This document shows, piece by piece, positions 34,348-44,074 of a stretch of DNA of 64,000 nucleotides (the stretch's first letter is position 1; every line of letters starts with the position of its first letter). The DNA is from Siphonodentalium dalli (taxonomy: Eukaryota > Mollusca > Scaphopoda > Gadilida > Siphonodentaliidae), in assembly GCA_032622095.1 (NCBI GenBank), contig CP136061.1, forward strand, positions 193,756,369-193,820,368. The letters are read 5' to 3'. A model generated the notes under the pieces. It was not told the DNA's origin and searched no databases. It saw only the letters and a program-made list of their open reading frames with translations. A program made the position numbers and the translations under genes.

Positions 34348-34909
34348 GGCTAATATGACTTTGGGGCATAGATTTGGGCCATAGCTATGGTCATATAGCA
34401 ATAATGTGGTGTCACTGTATAAGGGCTTGCTTACCTCATATGGTGTACTTATTGACTTAAATCTGGTGAAAAACCCTATTGTCATATTATCAGCATCCCT
34501 GTCCCAAAAATTGGTGTTTCATTCCGGGAGCTTTGATGTCTCACTCCTCGAGCTCTGGTAGTTTTATTAAATCAGCGGCTCTTGCACAGATCTATAGTAT
34601 TTCCAGGTCATATACTGTAGCGCGAATATGGTGTCACTGAGGACCTGCTTCCCTAATATGGTGTACCTGTATATGTACTCGAAAATCAAAGTTGCCCCAA
34701 CAAATACAGAAGTTAATACTACCACGAGTTGCCACAACTAAAACAGAAGGTAATGCTATTGCGAGTCTACCATTTTGATAAAGAACTTAGGCTTGCTCCC
34801 ATGCAAACCAATGAAAACAAGAGGTGATATGTCAATAAGAGCTAAGGTTGAGTTATGGATAAACCTATTTATTCACCAGGGGTGTTTAGTTACATACATG
34901 TATAACCAT
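34348..34909. other. Spacer with a degenerate direct repeat
   Basis: ATGTGGTGTCACTG...GCTTGCTTACC near 34408 is echoed by ATGGTGTCACTGAGGACCTGCTT near 34629, and TATGGTGTAC follows both. This is an old duplication of about 220 bp. No gene. Confidence 0.45.
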
Positions 34910-35146
34910 GAAATGCGCTTAAGATTAGGCAATTGATTGTGCGTAAGCAAAATTGATTGTGCTTAAGCACAAATAATTATGTTTTCAAGAACAAATCACT
35001 ATGCTTAATCACAATCGATTGCACTTAAGAGCAATGATTGCTCTTAAGCACAATGATAAGTTCAAAACTAATTGTGTAATTTGTGCTTAAGTGCAATTAA
35101 TTGCACTTAAGCGCACTTCATTATTAAATGACAATTTGGCCTCCCA
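34910..35146. mobile_element. Diverged fragment of the CTTAAG-rich family J
   Basis: The CTTAAG palindromes here read ATTGTGCTTAAGCACAAT rather than the GCGC version, and the right side ends TTATTAAATGACAATTTGGCCTCCCA-like (about 35120-35146). The left terminus is not found. Confidence 0.55.
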
Positions 35147-36510
35147 GAGGCGAATGCCCGTATAAATCATATTCTACCAGTACAAAACCTCGGGAACTTT
35201 TTTAAGTATTGATAGAGAACCTTATAAAGCTGAAAAAATAACAAGGGGAATATATTTCTTTATTAATACCTGTCGCTTAATAGTTTATTCATAAGTAGGT
35301 GAAAGTGCCAACTCGAGATGACATTATTTAACAGACTTGATGGGTGAGTTTGCTATGCGCACTTACAATCATGGAATTTCTGCAGGGTAATTAATTCAGT
35401 GTTTTTGTGATATCAGCTCACTAAAGCCACAAAAAGCATGCATTTTCGAGCTGGGACCACCCCATACTTGTAAATACCTTGCTGTAAATATTCTTCTCCA
35501 GAAATGGAGGTATTGAAAATAAATGAATAGATTATCGAGGAACAAATATAAACAAAGAAATATGTTCCCTGCCTTGTTTGTTCAATGTTATAAAGTTCAT
35601 TATCAAAACATAACAAAATTCCCAGGTTTTGTACTGATGGAATAAGATCTCTACAGGCGCTAAGCAGAGTAAATATTCATGACATGATCTAGGGGAGGGG
35701 GTTTCTTCATTTTCAACAAGATAGCTCCAGGCTGTTGACACAACATTCAACAATAATTTGAACAAGGACTAAATCATGCCAGAAGCTCCCACAAAACTAT
35801 TCATGATTGCCAATTACTCAGTTAATAAATTCAATTGCAAGTCTATCACAGCTAGTGACAGTCAGTTGTGGTATTCAGTTATTAACAGACTTGTAATTAT
35901 ATTAAATTTAATTCATTAGTGAAAATTCATACATGTGTTAAGTACCTTATTAATAAATCATTTAATATAAGTCTTCTTAAATAAATATCTCTTCATGATA
36001 TTGATGATTTCCATCCCTCTCATGGCAGACCCCAGACTCCTATACTGAATACTAATAACAAATAGGTGGTTTTTCTGTTTACCAGCAGGTACCAGATAAG
36101 AAAATATGTATAGTGACAATGGAGTGAAATCTCCTGGAACTGTAAGATTTATCTCACAATTTGTCATTGAGCATCAAATTGATTATTTTTTTGTCAAAAT
36201 GACATATTTAGATATAATTCATTCTCATACTTCTTGGTGAGCTGGGGTTATGGACAATATTTCAGCAGCAAAAATGTAATTATTTTCATATTTATAATAG
36301 TGTGAAATAACCATGGCTTCTATCCTATATGTTTTATCTTGTACCAATGATTCACCTATGTTATTCAGGATTTATGGGAGGTGCTAGTATACCATCAGTA
36401 GTCAGAGTAATCAAAACTATGTGGTTCATTTATGAGACAAAATACCGAACATGGAGGGTCGGAACTAAAACTAATTACAACAAAAATTGTCTATTTAGGA
36501 ATAAAATCAA
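35147..36510. other. Unassigned region
   Basis: Short open frames on both strands have no domain. No supported gene or repeat. Confidence 0.4.
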
Positions 36511-36800
36511 TTAACCCTTTCATTATGGGAGCAGCATTCACCCTTCCATGATTGGAGCATTGGAAATATTGCAAAAAAAACCTGTGCTAATGCATTCTCT
36601 TATATATGGTAGTTTCCAGTAGGGATCCTAGAATATATAAGAGAATATATTACATTGGCCTAACAATATTTACCTTGACCTTGTAAGCCAGTGCATTCTC
36701 TTATATATGTGAGGCTACCTATGGTACCTGCAGATATAAAGGAATGCACTGGCACATGATTCAATGCTCCACTAGCGCAGCTCCCATCAAGAAATGGTTA
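36511..36800. mobile_element. Foldback MITE, family B copy 4
   Basis: It starts TTAACCCTTTCATTATGGGAG and ends in a worn GCTCCCATCAAGAAATGGTTA. Between are the family GCATTCTCTTATATATG modules and CCTTGTAAGCCAGTGCATTC. Confidence 0.7.
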
Positions 36801-36906
36801 TATTATATATTTGAGTCTCCCAAGTTCTTCCAACTGCATATTTTGTAGATTTTATTTTCCTGCTTTACAGAAGAAATTTAATCATTTACAAATTTCCAAA
36901 TTCACT

Positions 36907-37261
36907 AAAGATGGATTATCTCTTCCTCTAACATGTGTTGTATAGTTTACTGGTTATAAAATAATAAAAATAAGCTGGAGATACCTGTCTGGAAATGTTA
37001 CTATCAATTAATATTGATTTTAAATCAATATGTATTTTTTAATGCGAGAATTAAGTGGGATATATATTTGTTCCTATTTTTTTTAGAAAAAGTTCCAATA
37101 AACACGAGCCCTAAAATACTGGACATTGATTGTATGCTTATTATAATACTAATTGATAGAAGTGTTTCCAGACAGGGGTCTTCGATTCATATTTATTATG
37201 TTATACACAGGAAACTATAAAATACTTGTTATAGAAAGAGATAATGATTAATCCATCTGTA
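36907..37261. mobile_element. MITE, family C copy 2 (diverged)
   Basis: AAAGATGGATTATCTCTTCC on the left and AGAGATAATGATTAATCCATCT on the right, plus internal TCAATTAATATTGATTTTA and TAATTGATAGAAG.GTTTCC blocks, match 19953-20472. The TTAA border is no longer intact. Confidence 0.6.
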
Positions 37262-37557
37262 AGAGTAAGGGTTTTTCAAGTTGTGTGTCTTCAATAATTT
37301 GAGTGTATCACACTGAGCCAAATTCAATATATGATGGTCAGGTATTTCAAAAACAAGAAACAAAATTAACAGCTTTTTCATAGTTTTAGTAATTTTCTGA
37401 CTAGATTGTGTACAAAACATGATTTCTTATTAGTCTATGGTGAAGACAAAACTATTTTTGAACAAATTATGTGTTAGACTTACAAACTGTGAAGGGATTT
37501 CCAAACACATTGTGATGCTATCGTTTTACAATTGAAAGTGTTCTAAATAATTTTGCA

Positions 37558-37960
37558 CATTTCATGACTGGAGCTTCCTGAAATTTAACGAAAACACTGT
37601 ACCAATGCATTCTCTTATATATGACAGTCTCCCATAGGCAGACTCACATATTTAAGAGAATTCATTGGCCTAACAACATTTATCTTGACCATGCAAGCCA
37701 GTGGATTCTTTTATATTTACAACCTGCCATATTGGAGACCATTATTTATGATTAATCCTTCCATAATTGGAATTTTTTTGAAAACTTGTGCCAATGCATT
37801 CTCTTATAGATGCGAGTCTCCAATAGGATGCCTTGCATATATAAGAGAATGCATTAAGCTAACAATACTTATATTGAACTTCTAAGCCAGTGCAGTCTCT
37901 TATATTTAAGATTGTATATATGCGAGATTCATATATATAAAAGAATGCATAAGCATGACT
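37558..37960. mobile_element. Foldback MITE, family B copy 5 (rearranged, possibly two copies)
   Basis: It holds two successive starts (CATGACTGGAGCTTCCTG and CCATAATTGGAATTTTTTTG) each followed by CCAATGCATTCTCTTATA. This suggests two overlapping copies or an internal duplication. Confidence 0.55.
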
Positions 37961-38417
37961 GGTTGTTTTTTCTATTTATGCCCCAACATTTGTTAAACAG
38001 ACAAAAATGCCAAAAAATGGCATTTTTGGAAAAGTATCAAGACTGAAGGAGTAATCTCAGTCATAAGTTAATTTTATTCAACAAAACACCAAAAAAAAAA
38101 ATGCCATGAGAAAAACAGGGTATATGGATTTAAATTTATTTCAATTTGCTCTGGAGGTGGGGGGGGGAATTTGCTCTGGAGGTGGGGGGGGGGGGGGGGT
38201 AATATATATTCAGACACATATGATACTTTTTTACATTTTACCATTTCTGCGATTCACCCACCCCCGCAACCAATTTCTTTCCCTCTTTACAATTGTTTTC
38301 CCAAAGCATTTTTCAACACCCCTCCCCATCTGTCTGTCTGAATATATATGTGGAGATTCTATGAGGAAACAACTATTTTTTACCATCTTACCATCCGCCC
38401 AGAACATTAAACCTTTC
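37961..38417. other. Spacer with G-runs
   Basis: GGAGGTGGGGGGG is repeated with TTTGCTCTGGAGG around 38145-38200. No gene. Confidence 0.45.
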
Positions 38418-38738
38418 TAAGGCTGAAGGGGTCACTCTCACCAAAAAAAGTGCTGAAGGGTACACATGGTTTGAAAATGTGCTGAAGGTTTGTGATCGCC
38501 ACTAACACCGTTACTTAAACTGTGTTTCTGAAAGTCTGATGCCCATGAGCAGTTTGTTTTCAGTTCATTTTCTGTTCATTGGAACGTAATCAATTATTTT
38601 CTAACAGAAATCATGGCAGATACGAAATCTAAACGTCATTTAGAACGACATTTCAAACCCTGTATACCATTCAACACATTTTCAAATCCTGTGTACCCTT
38701 CAGCACTTTTTTTGGTGAGAGTGACCCCTTCAGCCTTA
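38418..38738. mobile_element. MITE, family F copy 1
   Basis: Inverted ends TAAGGCTGAAGGGGTCACTC and GAGTGACCCCTTCAGCCTTA are followed inward by AAAGTGCTGAAGGGTACAC and its complement. A partial copy lies at 57769-57992. Noncoding. Confidence 0.75.
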
Positions 38739-39009
38739 CTAAGTTAGATACACGTAGGTCTACCATTACATATAACGCTGTACGGCAATAAAAACCAATT
38801 ATGCTTTTAAAGCGTAATGGAGTTACGCTTAAGCATAATCAGCCATTACATGTTAGATTGATCTCCCATATAGTACTTAATATATGCAATGACAATGTTG
38901 TTGTTTGAGCCATCCAAATGATTTTGGAGTATAAATATAAGCAGCAAGCGAAATAATTGAAAAATAATTTATTATATATGATAAACAAGCATAAATTATA
39001 AATAGTTAA

Positions 39010-39392
39010 GCAATAGTTCCTTGTTAGCATTGTTGAAAACACCCCATACTGTTGTTCCCCTTGCAGAGCAGATAGAAAACCGTCAATGTCACTGATATCA
39101 ACAACCGACTATTCCAGGTGGTTCCATTCCACAGTTGTTTTAACAAAGAAGGAGTTTTCGTATTGTGAGCTGCTAGTACGCAGAAGTTGGAACGATTCTG
39201 TGTTGTTACACACCTCCTTCTCCACCGGATTTTGACTGACACGTACAGTCCTCAAATTTTGTTGGCTGTAGCCTGTATTTGCCTTGTGTTTTAGATAATC
39301 AGGCTTAGGAAGTGCTGGGAGCAACCCCATGACTATTTTGTGGTATTTAACCAGTCGCTGTTCTTTCCTTCTGGTCTGTATATGTTCTTTTC
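39010..39392 (-). pseudogene. LINE C-terminal relic
   Basis: The minus-strand frame reads RRKEQRLVKYHKIVMGLLPAL, then FQLLRTSSSQYENSFFVKT, TVEWNHLE, a stop, and in the same frame SVVDISDIDGFLSALQ. The order (YKIVxG, Tyr-xx-SFF-x-RT, EWN-x-LP, then SxDxFxSAL) is the standard tail of CR1/Jockey-type LINE proteins. Its 5' side is interrupted at about 39402 by the element with minisatellite ends. Confidence 0.6.
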
Positions 39393-39401
39393 GGGTAGGG
39401 T

Positions 39402-40279
39402 TCTCTATTCCGAAGGTTCGCTATTCCGAAGGTTCACTAATCCGAAGGTTCACTAATCCGAAGGTTCACCAATCCGAAGGTTCACTATTCCGAAGGTTCG
39501 CTATTCCGAAGGTTTTCTATTATGGGAGTTTTTAGCCAGAAATGAATCAAAATTTGCGCCCCCGTACATTTATACACCCCAATCTAATATCTAATTTGTC
39601 CCGGATGTCGGTTATTAATAGCAAGAAGACAGTATCAGTTTATCATTTTAATATTATAGAAAGTTGAAAACACAATGACTGAAATAAACTACGAGTTAGA
39701 GATGCATTCTACCCGAACTGGCAATCTGTACTTGAAAGAAACATCAACATTAAAATCAATACAAAGTCAGAATTGCAGTTAGGTCCATTCAGCGGTATTC
39801 TGCTATACAGTAAGTTATAGCGCTCCAGTATTGATTGACCGTAAGAGCCCCACTGTTATAGTCCGCCTTTAGCATTTGGGACATTATATTAATCAAAATA
39901 ACTCCTATGTAAATCATTTATAAATCAGATGATATATTGAAGTTATATAGACGTAAAATAACTAAAATATGTCGTTTAGTCCTCAGCCGATAGACGACAT
40001 ATATGTCGTTCTACTCGCCAAAGGGTTAAATCTCAAGGAAACCCACGAAAACAAAAATCACATTTATTTTTTTAATGTTTTAAGTTATTTCCTTCATAAG
40101 AGTCTTCGTACTAAAGAACCCTCTCAATATACTTTAGAATATAGAATTAACTTTTAAAATAACAAAAACCTTCGGAATAGCGAACCTTCGGAATAGTGAA
40201 CCTTCGGAATAGTGAACCTTCGGATTAGTGAACCTTCGGATTAGTGAACCTTCGGAATAGCGAACCTTCGGAATAGAGA
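39402..40279. mobile_element. Element with inverted minisatellite ends, family G
   Basis: The left end is about seven head-to-tail copies of a 15-bp unit (ATTCCGAAGGTTCGCT / AATCCGAAGGTTCACT variants, 39406-39520). The right end is the same array in reverse complement (40166-40276). The outermost TCTCTATTCCGAAGG pairs exactly with its mirror. About 640 bp of unrelated sequence lies between. No transposase is encoded and no clear target duplication is seen. Confidence 0.75.
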
Positions 40280-40344
40280 CATGTTCCCGTTCTTTTCTGT
40301 ATCTGTTCTTTGAGTTTAAGAGAGATCTCGAGGTCAAGTGACCA

Positions 40345-40901
40345 ATTTTGAATGGGGATTTCCATGCAAATCTGCAGAGCAAAATTTAGAGTTGCACATA
40401 CTTCTGAGTGTGACTTGATGTAGTACCGGTATTGAAACAACAGTTATTTACAGGGACGCCAGAAGCACCAAAGGGCAAGGGGGCAAACCAACCAGGAGGG
40501 CACTTTTCGTGTACCCACTGGCCTCACATGAGTCAGGCCAGCAAGGGGGGCAAGTGCCCCCGTATGTCCCCCTTCTCTGGCGTCCCTGGGTATTTATCTG
40601 GCGACTGGCGGGTCCAATTGGAACTTGTTCCATTATAAATTATAATGTTGGTGTATTTATTTTTGAATTTTATATTGATATTTCGAATCTGACAAATATA
40701 AGTTATGTAGGTCAAGTGATATGTAATTCCAGAAAAAAATTCTCAAAAATATATTTATAGCAAAATTTTATAATTTACGAAGCGGACCCACCAGATAAAT
40801 ACCTGTTGTCTAGTAGTAGTACCACATCAAGTCACACTCAGAAGTATATGCAACTCTTTAACTTTTGCTCGCAGATTTGCATGGAAATCCCCATTCAAAA
40901 T
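40345..40901. mobile_element. Palindromic element with a hAT-like MITE in one arm
   Basis: The left arm (40345-40450 plus about 40589-40612) mirrors the right arm (about 40785-40901): ATTTTGAATGGGGATTTCC with its complement, ACTTCTGAGTGTGACTTGAT with its complement, and TATTTATCTGG with CCAGATAAATA. The right arm is unbroken; the left arm is split by the element at 40451-40588. Confidence 0.75.
40451..40588. mobile_element. hAT-like MITE, 138 bp, 8-bp target duplication
   Basis: The terminal inverted repeats CAGGGACGCCAGA and TCTGGCGTCCCTG are perfect for 13 bp. The flanks GTTATTTA (40443-40450) and GGTATTTA (40589-40596) match at 7 of 8 bases. The unbroken opposite arm of the surrounding palindrome reads ACAGGTATTTATCTGG (as complement), which is the empty site and contains the target once. 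CAGGG ends and 8-bp duplications are typical of hAT elements. Confidence 0.85.
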
Positions 40902-41160
40902 CCACCACGGCGGAAGACCCACACCATTCGTTGCTCTTTCCAATTTTTCGACATCTTCCCGCTTACGAAAACTTCTTATTTGATCGCATTTTGCCAATTT
41001 AAGCTCAATATATCTCAGTCTTTTTCTAACGATATCCTGACAGTGAAACCATTCTTGACAGAACACAGGGATATCCCCAATCTATTTATAGCATATCAGG
41101 CTGTATCAGGGGAGATAAACCATGCATGCAGTTTATAGAAGCGTTAGGAACAGGCATTTA

Positions 41161-41308
41161 GGTTACACTGGTGTAAATGTTTTCCATAGGCCTCAGTGCT
41201 AACGTTTTAGCGTATAGTGTTGGCAATATAAATGTTGGCTCCAAAATTTTCTTTAAATCTGAAAAATTGACATTTTGGGAAACTTTTTACACAAAAAAAT
41301 CATGTCTG
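41161..41308 (+). mobile_element. MITE H copy 1, left part (split by LTR elements)
   Basis: It starts with GGTTACACTGGTGTAAATG and matches 56807-56954 up to CATGTCTG, where the LTR of the retrotransposon begins. The other half is at 55599-55904. Confidence 0.85.
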
Positions 41309-41516
41309 CGCCACAATTATGTAGATGTAATTCTGAACACTGTATTAAATTGATCAGGTTAAACCGTTTAATTTGTCGAGTCTTACAAAACCCCAAATTG
41401 TCCGAAGAGATTCGTTTTACAAGGCTAACTCGAATGTCGCTCCGAACAGTCTCATTAAATCGTGTAACACAATGGCGATGCCGAACAGTCTCATTAAACC
41501 GTGTAACCCAATGGCG
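41309..41516 (-). repeat. 3' LTR of the outer retrotransposon, 208 bp
   Basis: It is the mate of 55391-55598. The purine-rich AAGAAGAAGAAAAAAAGTGG on the minus strand lies three bases upstream, as a polypurine tract should. Confidence 0.88.
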
Positions 41517-41555
41517 TAACCACTTTTTTTCTTCTTCTTTAGAGTTAAAGAGTTA

Positions 41556-42311
41556 CTATTCCGGTACATAGTCACTTAGGTACTTCGGTGTTCGACGATT
41601 TCTGGTTAACCTTCGAGGAATGTCTAACTGCGAACTATCTATAGCTGTCGAAGTATCAGTCGAGTCATCATCACAACGGGGTGGTTCGGGTACAACAGAG
41701 ACCGAGTCATTGTCCTGTGAAGTCGATGGTTGATCCTCATGACTGTCAGCGTTCCCTATAATGTCCAGTGGGATAGGTGGGAACTCTTTTGTCGCAGTCG
41801 GGATGACATCCTTCTGTGAATCAAAGTTATTGTCCTGTAGAGTATCATCATCGGATTGACTAGTATCGAATGGTATCACTGGGTGTCCGGAAAATATGCT
41901 ATCTGGTACAAGGCAATAGCATTCTGATCTCTTTACACGGTACGACGTTGCTCGTAACTGAGAACCACTGAATTTCCGTAGGTTACACCATTCTCCATCA
42001 ACAGATGCGACCAAATATCTTTCTCGATGGTGATGTTTGTCACGATCCGCATATAGATACACAAGGTCTCCAACAGTTATTTGAGCTTCCGGATGACGAT
42101 TTCCTGATGGTGCTTTCGAAATCTCACTAGACGGATGATTAGCGACACGTGCTGAATGTTGTTCAAGAATAAGATTTCTATCATTGACCGGCAATTGTTC
42201 ATTTGTGTATTGGTCACGTTGTGTCCACATTTCACGAGCCGATAGACCACGCGACCTAATTCTTGAATTCATCCTCGCAACAGCAGTAGCCAATGTCATT
42301 GATGTTAGTCG
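41556..42311 (-). CDS. Outer LTR element pol, C-terminal part after the gypsy insertion
   Basis: This carries on in the same frame as 51041-55246 once the nested element and one copy of its GTTA duplication are ignored. It contains the end of integrase (ATAVARMNSRIRSRGLSARE, as in Ty3-like NxxxR-type helices), a GPY-like module (ITVGDLVYLYADRDK ... WCNLRKFSGSQLRA), and an acidic Ser/Asp-rich tail ending RRTPKYLSDYVPE. It is separated from its own N-terminus by 8.7 kb and so is disabled by insertion, not by mutation. Confidence 0.85.
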   Translation of the reverse strand, partial: RLTSMTLATAVARMNSRIRSRGLSAREMWTQRDQYTNEQLPVNDRNLILEQHSARVANHPSSEISKAPSGNRHPEAQITVGDLVYLYADRDKHHHRERYLVASVDGEWCNLRKFSGSQLRATSYRVKRSECYCLVPDSIFSGHPVIPFDTSQSDDDTLQDNNFDSQKDVIPTATKEFPPIPLDIIGNADSHEDQPSTSQDNDSVSVVPEPPRCDDDSTDTSTAIDSSQLDIPRRLTRNRRTPKYLSDYVPE

Positions 42312-42315
42312 GTTA

Positions 42316-43387
42316 TGTGGTAGAGCACAGGGGTGGGTCTTTAGTGAACCATGTCGCTATATCACAAACATTTATGGGGCTCTGAGTCTTGATCATCTGG
42401 CAGGGTCTATAGTAAACTGAGCCTACCTTTAAAAGTCTTCATCATATATTTATTCTATACTCATCGTCATGCAATACCAAACGGAACACAATCCAACATC
42501 ACAAGACACATATGGATGACATCACATAACATCTACACAGACAGCTTGACTTCCAAGTTCCAACAACATCAAACATCAGACATCAATCCAGAGATCCAAC
42601 GAAATAAAAGGACCCTGGTGAACAAATACATAGGTTGTAGTTGCTGCCGAATAAATATCCAGTATGGATATTAATAAATATGTGAAATGTGATTGTGTCA
42701 AAAACCAACTTCCCTATTGTCGATATAAACAACTATTTTGACACAATCCTAACTGTGACGAACAGTTAGAAATAAAACCTACATGCTAGTATAAAAGGTA
42801 GATTATGAACGCAGCGTGCGATTTCCAACATCCATACATTATGGGGCAAATATATTTATGCAAATGTGACAACACTAAAGTTTCAAAACCGAAGACAATA
42901 TTATTAAAATACAAGCTATAATAACGGGTGACAACATATAACAAATATTACATACCATCCTTTGGAAAGCATAGGTCAGATGTCATAACATAGTATTACT
43001 TCTTAAACTTATTAAACATTCTTCGAGCATGAAGAAATTAGGATAACACTGAGAGTGTTATACGATGTAGCGATGTTTACACCTTGGTGACGAAATACGG
43101 ACTGAGAAAGCGCGGTAAATAAAAGGTAGAGAATAGAGTGGATGAGATATTGGGCGAAAGTAGAAATAGGAAATAGCAAAATACAGATCAGCGATAAGAC
43201 TAGAAAACGGGGAATGTGCAGAACGGAATAGCGCGACATGGAATGAACCAAGTACGCGGAATGAAATGATTACAATGCGGCTATAAAATGTATATTAGTG
43301 AGTTAGGTTTAATAACTTAGTTAGTATACATGTGTAGCATGTAATAAAGGCATATACTGATTTGGTATATAACATAGCACGGTCACA
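42316..43387 (-). repeat. 3' LTR of the gypsy element, 1072 bp
   Basis: TG...CA ends and the same length as the 5' LTR. The polypurine tract lies immediately beside it at 43388-43398. Confidence 0.92.
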
Positions 43388-43398
43388 CTCTCCCCTCT
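43388..43398 (-). promoter_or_regulatory. Polypurine tract of the gypsy element
   Basis: The minus strand reads AGAGGGGAGAG directly before TGTGACC of the 3' LTR. This is the usual plus-strand primer position. Confidence 0.85.
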
Positions 43399-44074
43399 GT
43401 TGACAAAATGACTCCCTAGTCATTTAAACCAATACTGAAAGGAAATGTCGCAAATAGACATGACTTTCAAACTCTGCAACTGATAATGGAAAATTATCAT
43501 CTATAACATTCTCATACACAGAGATAACCTTGACACCGACCTATCTTCAGAACTGAAATCAAATATCAGCATTATATAACTTCACTTAATCAACTTAATC
43601 TTCACTATCTGGCGTAGACAGTAAACAACGTGAATATATCACACAACACCACTGAAATGGAATCACCACTGATTCACACTGGCTGGTCTATCTGAGAACT
43701 TCAATCATGAATACACAACAATCAACACAAATATGTTAAAATCATAATCATATATAGAAAGGAACACTTTATCACCTCACAGAGTATATAACAAAAAAAA
43801 AATAGAATTCCTTGAAAACTGGTACCTCATATGAGTCGTAGCTCTACACTGGATCGTCAGCTGGAATAAGTGGAAATATCTCTGATCGTACGAAGATGAT
43901 AAGTGATACCTAACAATACATAATATCAATACATAATTTATAAAAGAATCAATTTTAAAAACAACTATCACAACAGGACAACGCCTATGTCCAACGTATA
44001 CACACATCATTGAAACTGACATATCAGTAATATGGAATCACTGAATATAAGTGAGTGAACTGAAAATGAAAATC
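43399..44074 (-). other. Gypsy 3' noncoding region
   Basis: 676 bp between the stop of gag-pol and the polypurine tract. No envelope-like frame with a signal peptide or membrane anchor is visible. Confidence 0.6.

Noticed and set aside
43012-43251. 79-codon hydrophobic frame in both gypsy LTRs (also 50665-50904)
   Set aside because: Identity between copies only reflects LTR duplication; nothing else supports coding.
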